Shown: piece by piece, positions 13,610 to 25,452 of the stretch | Numbering within the stretch: position 1 is the first letter of the stretch | Layout of the letters: every line of letters begins with the position of its first letter | From: Diprion similis | Taxonomy: Eukaryota > Arthropoda > Insecta > Hymenoptera > Diprionidae | Length of the DNA stretch: 64,000 bases | Reading direction: 5' to 3' | Assembly (NCBI RefSeq): GCF_021155765.1 | Contig: NC_060112.1 | Span: forward strand, 11,532,001-11,596,000 | The notes under the pieces: generated by a model | Told to the model about the DNA's origin: nothing | Database searches by the model: none | Seen by the model: the letters and a program-made list of their open reading frames with translations, nothing else | Position numbers and translations under genes: made by a program

Positions 13610-16600
13610 CGAAAAGAAAACGGATGTACCCAGAAACTACTTTCGGTTCATCGGACGGGAAATATTAAAATGCACTTGAGGTCAATCGCTCGGAAAATAA
13701 GGCACAAACCGTTTCTGGAATAACGAATTTCCGAAAAATTTTAGCAACTTACGGTGAAATGTTTCAAAATTTACTAGGGGATAATATTGCTTCCTTGTTG
13801 GGAGGAACTTATGCGTGCTCTTATAGCTGTCTTGAATTTCGCTAATTTTTTTTTTTTTGGTGCAATCAACACGTTTTCGAAGTATTCGCATGATGATTTT
13901 TTTTTCGCACGTTTACTTATATCGATTTTTTTTTCATCGAGTTGAACGATTATTGCAGTGAAAAATTACAATTAATCTGTCAAGCTTTCGGAATGTTAGA
14001 ATAACGTTAAAATTATTTTTAATCCGGAGTGTAAAAAAATATCAAGCTTGTATCCACTATAATTACTTTTGTTCACCATAATCCCTTGCATATCGCACCC
14101 ACATTTATTCACTATAAATATATTATGTGGGTACATTTTTCCAATAATTTAAAATTGTAACGTACAATCGCACTTTTGTTGTTGTTGTTTTTTCCTCATC
14201 ATTATTCTCTAGCCTTTTACATTCCGAGCGATTCCTCGGGAATTGAAGTAATCAAACGTGAAGTTGTATAATTCTTTTTTCATTTATCGTTGAACCTGCG
14301 GGATTATCGAGGGTTGAACGCGCAGTTCTGGATTATGCGATGACAATTCATTCGAAGCGTATAAAAGTACGAGTATTGTTTTTACTGATTCCGGTATAAA
14401 TTATCTGTCGTGAAATTTCATTCCAGACACCAGCGTCAAAGCGCGGTTTATAGCAATTTTCGCTTTTAACCGAAACCCTTTGAAGTACAGTGATGGAGGA
14501 GATTGAAACTCCCTGGATGCACCGTTTTCGCGCAAATCACGAACAGCTATAATTAACAGTGGGTCCGTATAACGAGGGCAAACATTTTTCAAACCACTTT
14601 TGCAAACGAAAGAAAATCGCTCGAAATATTATCAATTCAAGGATGCAAAGTAACAAGGCGAAATAGTTCCCACAAAATTAACCCTGGAAGTGATGAGGGA
14701 ACAATTCAGGGTTCTTCGAAGTCTGAGGCTTATGCCGACAAACCCACGACCACCCGTGTCTTGGAGAACGAAATTGAGCCAAGTATGTAGTTCTTGGAAT
14801 GATGTTTCGATATCACTAGACAAAACGGCGAGGCTCGACTTCGCGACGTACACGTACTCGCTGAGAGATCCTGGGGGTTGGGGTTCTTCTCCAATTCATA
14901 GTGCTTGAAACAATTGGAGGAAAAAACTACTCCGACATGGTACCGATGTCAAGTGATGATCGGAACGAAAATTCAAATTTGTGAGAATTTCTCGAGGATT
15001 GTGAAAAAAGGTAGAATTCTTAGAAGGTTTCAATATTTTAAACTTAAAAATGATTCATTGAAGAAAATTTCAAAGCAATTAATTTGAACTTTCAGAGCTG
15101 CTGCTATTACCTAAATAGGTGAAACGATTCACCTGAAGGATGGTAAAAGCCAAATTGGTGAATTGGACATGGAATGCCCGATTTGTAGTTATACTTTGCA
15201 AAAGGGAATATGAAGGAAAAACCAATTTTTATCCTCTAATTACTAATACTGTTGTGTGACCACCGTCGTTATTCCAATGAATTGATATATTCATTCACTT
15301 CTATAAATAAAGTTTGCAGTTGAAGTTTTGCAGACAATTACTTCGTCTTCGAAAATCATTAAAGGAAACATGTCGGCTGTGAATAATAAATTTTTTCCCG
15401 TCATCAATACTTGTTCATTACTTGTTATTTACTCATAAAATGAGTAAGATTTTGTAAAAAAACATGGCGATTGATAGAATCTTGACTTCTGAGTAAAAAA
15501 ATGTTTTTAAAATTGGATAACGGTATTCCGGAACAGTAAATATTGCTATTGATAAATCGGTACGAATTTCATGCTCTCTGACCGTGCACAGAAAAATGTT
15601 TCGACTAGGTGTACGTACGCGAGCTAGACTCGTTTGGAACGTTATTCATGCTCGACTACTTTTCATTTTTCTTTACCTTTAATTCTTTTTATTCAAAATA
15701 AAACTCAATTGGACCCATTGGAAGAGAATTTTTACTGAAACGCACTATATATTTCGGATAATCGTGAACTTATCCGTTAGTAATATCGTAGAATATCCGG
15801 CCGCAAAAAAAGCGTAAAAGGAAAAATATTCCGCAATCGAGATCTGAGTCGTCACGTTAGTCTTGCAACCACGGCTGCTTGAGGAAAAATTATCGACACG
15901 GCTTGAACCGCAAGATGGTAAACGTAAATATGGTTTCTCTAAGGGAATAGTTTGATAATCGCTAAGTTTATTCACCTAACATCAGCACGATTCACGCGTC
16001 TTTTTTACTTCCATTTCATTCGCAAAGTAATCATGTCTGTGACTGCATAAAAAAAGAACTTCAGAGTAGGAAGCAGCACACGTTCGAGTCCAAAAACGAA
16101 AAGTGCTCTGTTTTGTATTTTCCTATGAAAGTGAAATTTGTGAACCAGGCTTGTTTTACACAAAGTATCGCGTACATCGTGGGTGCAAAGCTTTCTTCAC
16201 CTCGTGTGTTTGCAATTATTTTCGTCTTCGGTTTGCGCGCCGTGAAAAAAATCTACTTTGCATCCTTGATGAACAATCTATTATTTCAACCGTTCGCTTC
16301 TACGTCGAAGGTCTCTTCTTCATCGCTGTGAGATGTGGTTGATGCGACGAGCTGCTGATTACCTTTTGTGAAATTGAAATTATATTCCAACATCAGACTC
16401 AGAATGTTTTTCAGGGATCGGTATAGTTCCGTGCGACGATGTTGGTTTTTTTAATTCACATTATATTTATTCGATTAAACAGAAGTTTTGCATACAAGTT
16501 TTTCCTCGAGGATAATAAAACGAAATTTTTCACTTGTGAAAAACAACTTACAATACTGCTTAAGATGATTTTCATTGCGAAACCGAAAAGAATTCATCAA

Positions 16601-16850
16601 GCACAAGAGGCTCCTTGCAGAGATGTGAAGCCGCGTCGTAGATTCGCAGAGAGACTCCGAGTATGGGATTAGTTTTTTACACATCTGAAATCGAATGAAT
16701 GTCCGTAATTATGTAGCATGGATCATAGAAATTGTTGACGTAGCGAATCTGAATTGAGACCATTAAAGTGCGGTCGCTCGATGATATCGCCGTAAGAATT
16801 CTCGGTACACAAATTTTGGATAATAATACTCACTCGCACTTCTCTTTGCT

Positions 16851-18416
16851 CTACTTCGATCCAGTCGAACAACTCATCCCCATATCTACACACATGCAAA
16901 GGCAATTCTTTTCATCCCACCGCATTCCTGGTTGGCTCATGCATTCGATTTTTTTCTCGTTTTCTTCCTTGCACATACATTTGCAAGTCTTCTTATCGTA
17001 CATTTGTCGCATGTTGCAGTCCTTCTCCTCTTGTTTACACATACACCTGCAGATTGTTATTTTCCATAATAAAACAGTAATCACCAGCCGTGTCAGTAAC
17101 AATTGTAATTCACGTACAAAATACATCCGACATTGAGAACTCGATACCGACCAAAAATTGCCGAACGGAATCGCGGTTTGTAGATAACATTACAATCTCG
17201 GTAGATAGGAAAAGTATGTCTACATCATCGGTACGATATTAATGGCTCGGTGGGATTTCGCGTTCTGAGCCCTCACGGCATAAGCCAATTTTGGGTGTAA
17301 ATTCGCCCCATCAACTCCTAGACAATGCTAAATACCCTTGGAAAAAAAGTCGAGGGTACGTATTTACGCCCGAATTGGGGATTTTTTCACCAAAAATGTG
17401 ATGAAAAGTGTTCCGCTGTTGCACAAGTCGCACAACGGGGAAAAGATTTTTTGGAAATATTGAGCAATTATATGAAACAACATGCGCACAAGCATTCCAA
17501 AATATTAATTCGAATCCCGGAATTTTTAGGCGGTGTCGAAGATTTTCTGCGTTTCTCAAATTTTTAAAATTCTCTACGACTCCGTATACATCGAAAGCGA
17601 ACACTTGACACACGTTGAGGTTTATAGTGGTTTATTCTTACCTGCACTTGGTATGTTCTTCGACTTTCACAACAGCGCACATGCCGTTCTCTCCGTTGTT
17701 GTTGAACACAGAACCAACCTCAACATAAACATCAATCATCCGTTTACTTATTTGCTGGCTGGATGTGCCAGAGCGACAGATGCCACCGCATCGATCAACG
17801 TAAACCTGCGCTGGTTTGAACCAATAACCTGGCATGGGTTGCAGATCAACGTGCTGTTTGTAGGGTTTGGAGGTAGTGTTCACCTTGATGTCGCGTAATT
17901 TCTTACTATACATTCGACAATCTACAGACAAAAAAAATTAACCTCAGACCTCCAACCTAATATTCACAGTGGGTAAGCAATTCACATGTGTCAACTATTT
18001 TCGGTAATAAAATGACTCTGAACACGACCACCAGGTTGTGTAAGTTGTGAATCTCCACGCTCATATGATTCGTGGAGTTGCTTTACCCGAAGATCTTTTG
18101 TAGAATAATGACGTTAAGAATGTAATATTGTCTATGATAACATTGTCTGGAATCGTTTCGTCCGGGATGCTTTTGTGTGAAATAATTTTTTTTCAAATCA
18201 TTCTGTGTACGATCGGTCTGGGTAGAACAATTTAGTGTATGACCGATTCATGTAAGAACAGTGCGTACCCGCCGTTTTCTCACTTTCATCGGGATTTGAA
18301 TTGTGGAACTCACCAATCTTTTTATGCTTTTGGAACTGGAACCCGGTGTCTTGACTTTGGGCGATTGTCAACACTGAAACGAAAACGTAAAGACCAAAGG
18401 AACCGATCAAGTTCAT
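16851..18416 (-). CDS. PDGF/VEGF-like (PVF-type) growth factor, copy 1
   Basis: Predicted secreted ligand of a PVR/VEGFR-type receptor tyrosine kinase. Minus-strand exons: 18,416-18,314 (start ATG, signal peptide), 17,921-17,642 (cystine-knot domain) and 17,046-16,851 (cysteine-rich tail, TAG stop). Donors (gtgagt, gtaaga), acceptors and phases (1, then 2) all match, giving 192 aa. Residues 1-21 form a hydrophobic signal peptide. Residues 36-129 fit the PDGF/VEGF fold: C36, RCGGIC (C79, C83) and EEHTKCRC (C127, C129). Residues 128-180 hold three CxCxC motifs, as in the VEGF-C/PVF silk-homology tail. The residues aligned with VEGF's two inter-chain cysteines are Q73 and I82. The usual knot cysteine at position 89 is serine, and S52 replaces a cysteine present in copy 2. 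The family is clear from these motifs; function, expression and dimer state are inferred. The gene belongs to a tandem set with 23,765-25,329 and a dead copy. Confidence 0.85.
18110..18265. repeat. 15-bp degenerate minisatellite in PVF intron 1 (copy 1)
   Basis: Degenerate tandem 15-mers of the type TTCTGTGTA-GATCG are visible. They are clearest in the dead copy (about 27,870-28,045) and also present in copy 2 (about 25,023-25,178). Because 15 is a multiple of three, the exon 1 frame reads through the donor into a short pentapeptide-like extension before stopping, in both intact copies. Confidence 0.55.
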
Positions 18417-18532
18417 GATTCGTGCTGAGTGATCCGTAGATAGAAATAATGAAAAAAGATCCCGCAAGACTGTGATTTGACTCGTACGAAAGCTGATCGA
18501 GCTCTGTGCTTGCTTCCATTTGCAGCGGACCG

Positions 18533-18539
18533 TTTTATA
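18533..18539 (-). promoter_or_regulatory. TATA box of PVF-like copy 1
   Basis: On the minus strand a TATAAAA element lies about 117 bases upstream of the ATG, inside a segment conserved in copy 2. Spacing fits a transcription start near 18,505. TATA promoters are typical of tissue-restricted, highly expressed genes. No expression evidence is available here. Confidence 0.5.
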
Positions 18540-19454
18540 AGTAACGGTGGACTCGGGAAAAACCATTGAAACCGCTTATACCACTACTCAAGCAAGAAAC
18601 ACAAATGTGGTTTCCCGGAAGAGAGTTAGAAAATCGCCAAGTTTATTTTTATCGGCTTGTGTCTAAGCAGTGTGTTTCTTCTTTATCTTTCTGGGATGTG
18701 GTCAACGCATCCGTCTACGGATCACATTTTATAAGATTAAAATTTTATTCCAACATGAAACTCAGGATGTTTTGTAATTCTCAAATATCGTTTGGCATGA
18801 ATTCTCGTCGTTTCCAAGTTCATCTGAGTCCCCAAAACAATAGAAGAAACAGACGTTTCGTCGTGGGACCAACCCTGAGCAATGTTCGGAATGAAAAAAC
18901 AAATTACACATAATTTCTCGTGCATTCAATGAAAGGATGGAATTCACAAAAGATTTCAGATCTTCAAGTCGAAAACATTTGAACTAATAAAATTGGACTT
19001 AGTCTCGTATAGAAATGTCAGTTTTCATCGTCTTCGGAAGTTTCAGTAAATTTCAGGAATGATGCGAGAATGAAAACTTATCGATTTCCCATGGAATGCT
19101 TTACGCAGGTACAAATGTAGGTATAATAGGCTAGGAGAAAATAGTTGAATAAAAAACCACCATTCAATCTATAATTTGCTACACTAGATTTTCACCGCAC
19201 CTGACCAATCCGGAAAAGTTGAGCCAAGTGCTTATCAGGTGCCCAATAATTAGCGATCCGAAAGCTTAAAAAAAGTATCCCGAAATTCCTTCGGGCACCT
19301 GACGTGATCAACACACCTCTCGATCATTAGCTTCGCTAATTCGTGGCTATTTTTTGCTGCACTCGGAAGCTTAGTACCGCGGAGAGGGAAGGGTTCATTT
19401 TCCCGAGAGGAAGAAAGGACTCTCGTAACGCTACGCGATTCAGCGAGACAATCA

Positions 19455-19552
19455 CATTTGGACAATCACAAACGTAACGGAGAATTCCAGGGGAACTCGT
19501 GATTTCCAAGGATCTTCTGGAATTCACCGTTACGTTTGTGATTGTCCAAATG
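19455..19552. repeat. palindrome with 36-bp arms
   Basis: The left arm 19,455-19,490 and right arm 19,517-19,552 are reverse complements with one mismatch in 36 bp, around a 26-bp loop. Each arm encodes, outward on its own strand, the residues RYVCDCPN of a SWIM zinc finger, so the palindrome is an inverted duplication of transposase coding sequence. It marks the distal edge of duplicated unit 1 and is absent from unit 2. Confidence 0.85.
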
Positions 19553-19716
19553 GCAGACGAACCGTTGGTTGCTGTTCACACATTGCTGCGATCGTTTATT
19601 ATCTATCTAATGCTCGATATCTATCGAAAATCATAAGACCAGCAGAAATCCTCACAGGACTCTTTGATGTAGAAGAGGTCAATGCCGTAATCAAAAGTGA
19701 TAGCGATGAAGATTAA
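19522..19716 (+). pseudogene. C-terminal remnant of a SWIM zinc-finger transposase
   Basis: An open frame of 64 codons ends at TAA (19,714-19,716). It contains CDCPNGRRTVGCCSH, which fits the SWIM finger pattern CxC-xn-CxH, followed by a hydrophobic/aromatic segment (IAAIVYYLSNARYL) and an acidic C-terminus (SDSDED). SWIM fingers of this kind occur near the C-termini of DDE transposases related to mutator-like and similar elements. The upstream catalytic part is missing, replaced by the inverted repeat arm, so this is a fragment and not an active gene. The exact superfamily is uncertain. Confidence 0.6.
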
Positions 19717-20529
19717 ATATGTAGCAATATAAATAGTAGGAGTTAATGCTTGATCGATGACATTTATGGAAATTCAAATTACACTCATTATACTAATAAC
19801 ATTTATTAATAAACTCAAATTAACAATAAAATCCTACTGATTACATTTGTTTGTTATGTCTCACTACTACTCCAGCCATGGTCACCCGATAATTTAACCC
19901 AAAGAATGATTTATCTATGGATTCTTATCGAAAAATATGAAATTTTTGTCGTTTTATTTTTTTTTCAATGTGTTGCAGGCCGAATTTTGAGACTTTTTTT
20001 TTTTAATTTGCTGGGAATTAATAGTAGAATCACGTCAATTTTCGTCATAATAGTAGCAAAATATATACACTACAAAATATATTTTTCAAAGGAAGATTCG
20101 ATGATTAATAATAGGCTTTAGCATACAAAAAGTTGCAAATATTTTTCCCGTAAATGTTAACATGTTTCTGATTTTTCAGAATTTTTTCAGATTTTTCGGT
20201 CGCCTCTCAGTATTTGATAATTGCGAAAATCGGAAAAACACGTTTTTTCATCAGAAGAACCCCTCGGAATCGATGTAGAAAGCTGTAATTTTGCACAAAT
20301 TTTTTTTTTTTTTGTAAAGAATTTGGGAAAAAATCTGTGCCACAAAATTCGGTGGGGGCAGATTCACCATTCTTATCCGGCTAGACCCTTTGAAGTAAAC
20401 AAGTGCATGAAATGCGAACGAGTGTGAGAGATTCGTTAGGCACTCGAGGCTAAATAGAAAATTTCACAACCAAACTGCAAATTTTCGATGCAAAATGAAG
20501 AAGCGATATACTTGTACATATCTTTATGT
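19717..20529. other. spacer between duplicated units
   Basis: AT-rich sequence not shared between the two units. It includes several AATAAA-like motifs (about 19,805-19,835), possibly the 3' flank of the transposase remnant. No gene seen. Confidence 0.5.
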
Positions 20530-23500
20530 GAAAAAAAACACGGATGTACCCAGAAACCACTTCAAATTTCATCAGACGAGAAATATCAAAATGCATTTGA
20601 GATCAATAGCTCAGAAAATGAGGCACAAGCCGTTTCTGGAATAACGAATTTCCGAAAAATTTTCGCAACTTACGGTGAAATGTTTCAAAATTTACTGGAG
20701 GATGATATTACTTCCTTGCTGGGAGGAAATTATGCGTGCTGTTATAGCTGTCTTGAATTTCGTTAATTTTTTTTTTTTTGGGTGAAATCAACACGTTTCC
20801 ATAGTTTACGCATGATGATTTTTTTCATCACACGTTTACTTATATCGATTTTTTTTCGTCGAGTTGAACGATTATTTCAATGAAAAATTACAATTAATCT
20901 GTCAAGCTTTCGGAATGTAAGAATAACGTTAAAATTGTTTAAAATCCGGAGTGTAAAAAAATATCCGACTTGTACCCGCTATAATTACTTTTGTTCACCA
21001 TAATCCTTTCCATATCCCACCCACATTTATTCACTATGAATATATTATGTGGGTACATTTTTTCGAATAATTTAAAACTCCAACGTACAATCGCACTTTT
21101 GTTGTTGCTGTTTTTTCCTCATCATTATTCTCTAGCCTTTTACATTCCGAGCGATTCCTCGGGAATTGAAGTAATCAAACGTGAAGTTGTATAATTCTTT
21201 TTTCATTTATCGTTGAACCTGCGGGATTATCGAGGGTTGAACGCGCAGTTCTGGATTATGCGATGACAATTCATTCGAAGCGTATAAAAGTACGAGTATT
21301 GTTTTTACTGATTCCGGTATAAATTATCTGTCGTGAAATTTCATTCCAGACGCCAGCGTCAAAGCGCGGTTTATAGCAATTTTCGCTTTTAACCGAAACC
21401 CTTTGAAGTACAGTGATGGAGGAGATTGAAACTCCCTGGATGCACCGTTTTCGCGCAAATCACGAACAGCTATAATTAACAGTGGGTCCGTATAACGAGG
21501 GCAAACATTTTTCAAACCACTTTTGCAAACGAAAGAAAATCGCTCGAAATATTATCAATTCAAGGATGCAAAGTAACAAGGCGAAATAGTTCCCACAAAA
21601 TTAACCCTGGAAGTGATGAGGGAACAATTCAGGGTTCTTCGAAGTCTGAGGCTTATGCCGACAAACCCACGACCACCCGTGTCTTGGAGAACGAAATTGA
21701 GCCAAGTATGTAGTTCTTGGAATGATGTTTCGATATCACTAGACAAAACGGCGAGGCTCGACTTCGCGACGTACACGTACTCGCTGAGAGATCCTGGGGG
21801 TTGGGGTTCTTCCCCAATTCATAGTGCTTGAAACAATTGGAGGAAAAAACTACTCCGACATGGTACCGATGTCAAGTGATGATCGGAACGAAAATTCAAA
21901 TTTGTGAGAATTTCTCGAGGATTGTGAAAAAAGGTAGAATTCTTAGAAGGTTTCAATATTTTAAACTTAAAAATGATTCATTGAAGAAAATTTCAAAGCA
22001 ATTAATTTGAACTTTCAGAGCTGCTGCTATTACCTAAATAGGTGGAACGATTCACCTGAAGGATGGTAAAAGCCAAATTGGTGAATTGGACATGGAATGC
22101 CCGATTTGTAGTTATACTTTGCAAAAGGAAATATGAAGGAAAAACCAATTTTTATCCTCTAATTACTAATACTGTTGTGTGACCACCGTCGTTATTCCAA
22201 TGAATTGATATATTCATTCACTTCTATAAATACAGTTTGCAGTTGAAGTTTTGCAGACAATTACTTCGTCTTCGAAAATCATTAAAGGAAACATGTCGGC
22301 TGTGAATAATAAATTTTTTTCCGTCATCAATACTTGTTCATTACTTGTTATTTACTCATAAAATGAGTAAGATTTTGTAAAAAAACATGGCGATTGATAG
22401 AATCTTGACTTCTGAGTAAAAAAATGTTTTTAAAATTGGATAACGGTATTCCGGAACAGTAAATATTGCTATTGATAAATCGGTACGTATTTCATGCTCT
22501 CTGACCGTGCACAGAAAAATGTTTCGACTAGGTGTACGTTATGAACGTTATTCATGCTCGACTACTTTTCATTTTTCTCTACCTTTAATTCTTTTTATTC
22601 AAAATAAAACTCAATTGGACCCATTGGAAGAGAATTTTTACTGAAACGCACTATATATTTCGGATAATCGTGAACTTCTCCGTTAGTAATATCGTAGAAT
22701 ATCCGGCCGCAAAAAAATCGCAAAACGAAAAATATTCCGCAATCGAAATCTGGGTCGTCACGTTAGTGACAAACAGTCTTGCAACCACGGCTGCTTGAGG
22801 AAAAATTATCGACACGGCTTGAACCGCAAGATGGTAAACGTAAATGTGGTTTCTCTAAGGGAATACTTTGATAATCGCTAAGTTTATTCACCTAACATCA
22901 GCACGATTCACGCCTCTTTTTTGCCTTCCCTTCATAGGTAAAGTAATCATTTCTGTGACAGCACAAAAAAAGAACTTCGGAGTAGGAAGCAGCACACGTT
23001 TGAGTCCAAGAACGAAAAGTGCTCTGTTTTGTATTTTCCTATGAAAGTGAAATTTGTGAACCAGGCTTGTTTCACACAAACTATCGCGTACATCGTGGGT
23101 GCAAAGCTTTCTTCACCTCGTGTATTTGCAATTATTTTCGTCTTCGGTTTGCGTACCGTAAAAAAAATCTACTTTGCATCCTTGATGAACAATCTATTAT
23201 TTCAACCGTTCGCTTCTACGCCGAAGGTCTCTCCTTCATCGCTGTGAGATGTGGTTGATGCGACGAGCTGCTGATTGCCTTTCGTGAAATTGAAATTATA
23301 TTCCAACATCAGATTCAGAATATATTTCAGGGATCGGTATAGTTCCGTGCGACGATGTTGGTTTTTTTAATTCACATTATATTTATTCGATTAAACAGAA
23401 GTTTTGCATACAAGTTTTTCCTCGAGGATAATAAAACGAAATTTTTCACTTGTGAAAAACAACTTACAATACTGCTTGAGATGATTTTCATTGCGAAACC

Positions 23501-23764
23501 GAAAAGAATTCATCAAGCACAAGAGGCTCCTTGCAGAGATGTGAAGCCACGTCGTAGATTCGCAGAGAGACTCCGAGTATGGGATTAGTTTTTTACACAT
23601 CTGAAATCGAATGAATGTCCGTAATTATGTAGCATGGATCATAGAATTTGTTGACGTAGCGAATCTGAATTGAGACCATTAAAGTGCGGTCGCTCGATGA
23701 TATCGCCGTAAGAATTCTCGGTACACAAATTTTGGATAATAATACTCACTCGCACTTCTCTGCT

Positions 23765-25329
23765 CTACTTCGATCCAGTCGAACAACTCATTCCCATATC
23801 TACACACATGCAAAGGCAATTCTTTTCATCCCACCGCATTCCTGGTTGGCTCATGCATTCGATTTTTTTCTCGTTTTCTTCCTTGCACATACATTTGCAA
23901 GTCTTCTTATCGTACATTTGTCGCATGTTGCAGTCCTTCTCCTCTTGTTTACACATACACCTGCAGATTGTTATTTTCCATAATAAAACAGTAATCACCA
24001 GCCGTGTCAGTAACAATTGTAATTCACGTACAAAATACATCCGACATTAGAACTCGATACCGACCAAAAATTGCCGAACGGAATCGCGGTTTGTAGATAA
24101 CATTACAATCTCGGTAGATAGGAAAAGTATGTCTACATCATCGGTACGATATTAATGGCTCGGTGGGATTTCGCGTTCTGAGCCCTCACGGCATAAGCCA
24201 AATTTGGGTGTAAATTCGCACCATCAACTCCTAGACAATGCTAAATACCCTTGGAAAAAAAGTCGAGGGTACGTATTTACGCCCGAATTGGGGATTTTTT
24301 CACCAAAAATGTGATGAAAAGTGTTCCGCTGTTGCACAAGTCGCACAACGGGGAAAAGATTTTTTGGAAATATTGAGCAATTATATGAAACAACATGCGC
24401 ACAAGCATTCCAAAATATTAATTTGAATCCCGGAATTTTTAGGCGGTGTCGAAGATTTTCTGCGTTTCTCAAATTTTTAAAATTCTCTACGACTCCGTGT
24501 ACATCGAAAGCGAACACTTGACACACGTTAAGGTTTATAGTGGTTTATTCTTACCTGCACTTGGTATGTTCTTCGACTTTCACAACAGCGCACATGCGGT
24601 TCTCTTCGTTGTTGTTGAACACAGAACCAGCCTCAACATAAACATCAATCGTCCGTGTTTTTACTCCCACACAAGATGTGTTAGAGCGACAGATGCCACC
24701 GCATCGATTAACCCAAACCTTCGATGGTTTCAACCAATAACCTGGCATGGGTTGCAGATCAATGTGCCGTTTGTAGGGTTTGCAGACGGTGTTCCTCTTG
24801 GTTTCGCCTAATTCCGGACTATACTTTCTACAATCTACAGCCAAAAAAATTGAACCTCAGACCTCCAACCTAATATTCACAATGGGTAAGCAATTCACAT
24901 GTGTCAACTATTTTCGGTAATAAAATGACTCTGAACACGACCACCAGGTTGTGTAAGTTGTGAATCTCCACGCTCATATGATTCGTGGAGTTGCTTTACC
25001 CGAAGATCTTTTGTAGAATAATGACGTTAAGAATGTAATATTGTCTATGATAACATCGTCTGGAATCGTTTCGTCCGGGATGGTTTTGTGTGAAATAATT
25101 TTTTTTCAAATCATTCTGTGTACGATCGGTCTGGGTAGAACAATTTAGCATATGAACGATTCGTGTAGGAACAGTACGCATCCGCCGTTTTCTCATTTTC
25201 ATCGGGATTTGAATTGTGGAACTCACCAATCTTTTTATGCTTGTGGAACTGCAACCCGTTATCTCGACTTTGGGCGATTGTCAACACTGAAACAAAAACG
25301 CAAAGACCAAAGGAACCAATCAAGTTCAT
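23765..25329 (-). CDS. PDGF/VEGF-like (PVF-type) growth factor, copy 2
   Basis: Same architecture as copy 1. Exons: 25,329-25,227 (103 nt), 24,834-24,555 (280 nt) and 23,960-23,765 (196 nt), with intact splice sites and phases, giving 192 aa. Signal peptide at residues 1-21, cystine-knot domain about 36-129, three CxCxC motifs at 128-180. All six intrachain knot cysteines have counterparts (C36, C79, C83, C89, C127, C129), plus C52 and C116. The two VEGF inter-chain positions are K73 and I82, so the classic covalent dimer bridges are absent. Exon 3 encodes the same residues as copy 1, whereas 27 of about 92 residues in exon 2 differ. This copy looks the more canonical of the pair. Receptor and tissue are unknown. 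Confidence 0.87.
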
Positions 25330-25445
25330 GATTCGTGCTGAGTGATCCGTAGATGGTAATAATGAAAAAATATCCCGCAAAACTGCGATTTGACTCGTAC
25401 GAAAGCTTATCGAGCTCTGTGCTTGCTTCCATTTACAACGGACCG

Positions 25446-25452
25446 TTTTATA
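25446..25452 (-). promoter_or_regulatory. TATA box of PVF-like copy 2
   Basis: TATAAAA on the minus strand, at the same distance from the ATG as in copy 1, within a conserved proximal promoter. Confidence 0.5.

Larger units (their letters stand above)
13611..19447. repeat. tandem segmental duplication, unit 1
   Basis: This ~5.8 kb block matches 20,530-26,362 in direct orientation at an offset of about 6,913-6,923 bp. It carries PVF-like gene copy 1 and its flanks. Similarity is uneven. The proximal 650 bp (13.61-14.27 kb) shows frequent mismatches. 14.27-15.55 kb is almost identical to unit 2 (only a handful of differences seen). Small indels occur near 15.61 and 15.87 kb. Homology stops near 19,447, close to the transposase-derived palindrome that is present only in this unit. 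Confidence 0.9.

Noticed and set aside
14401..15087. Short frames on both strands conserved in both duplicated units
   Set aside because: Conservation reflects near-identity of the whole duplicated DNA. There are frames on both strands with no codon-type substitution pattern and no motif.
16083..16100. tRNA B-box-like gttcgagtcc, and a similar gttcaaatc at 42,721
   Set aside because: No A-box or cloverleaf stems at the right distance.
17311..17613. 100-codon frame inside PVF intron 2, present in both copies
   Set aside because: It lies between two phase-matched exons and is part of the nearly identical intron. No motif.
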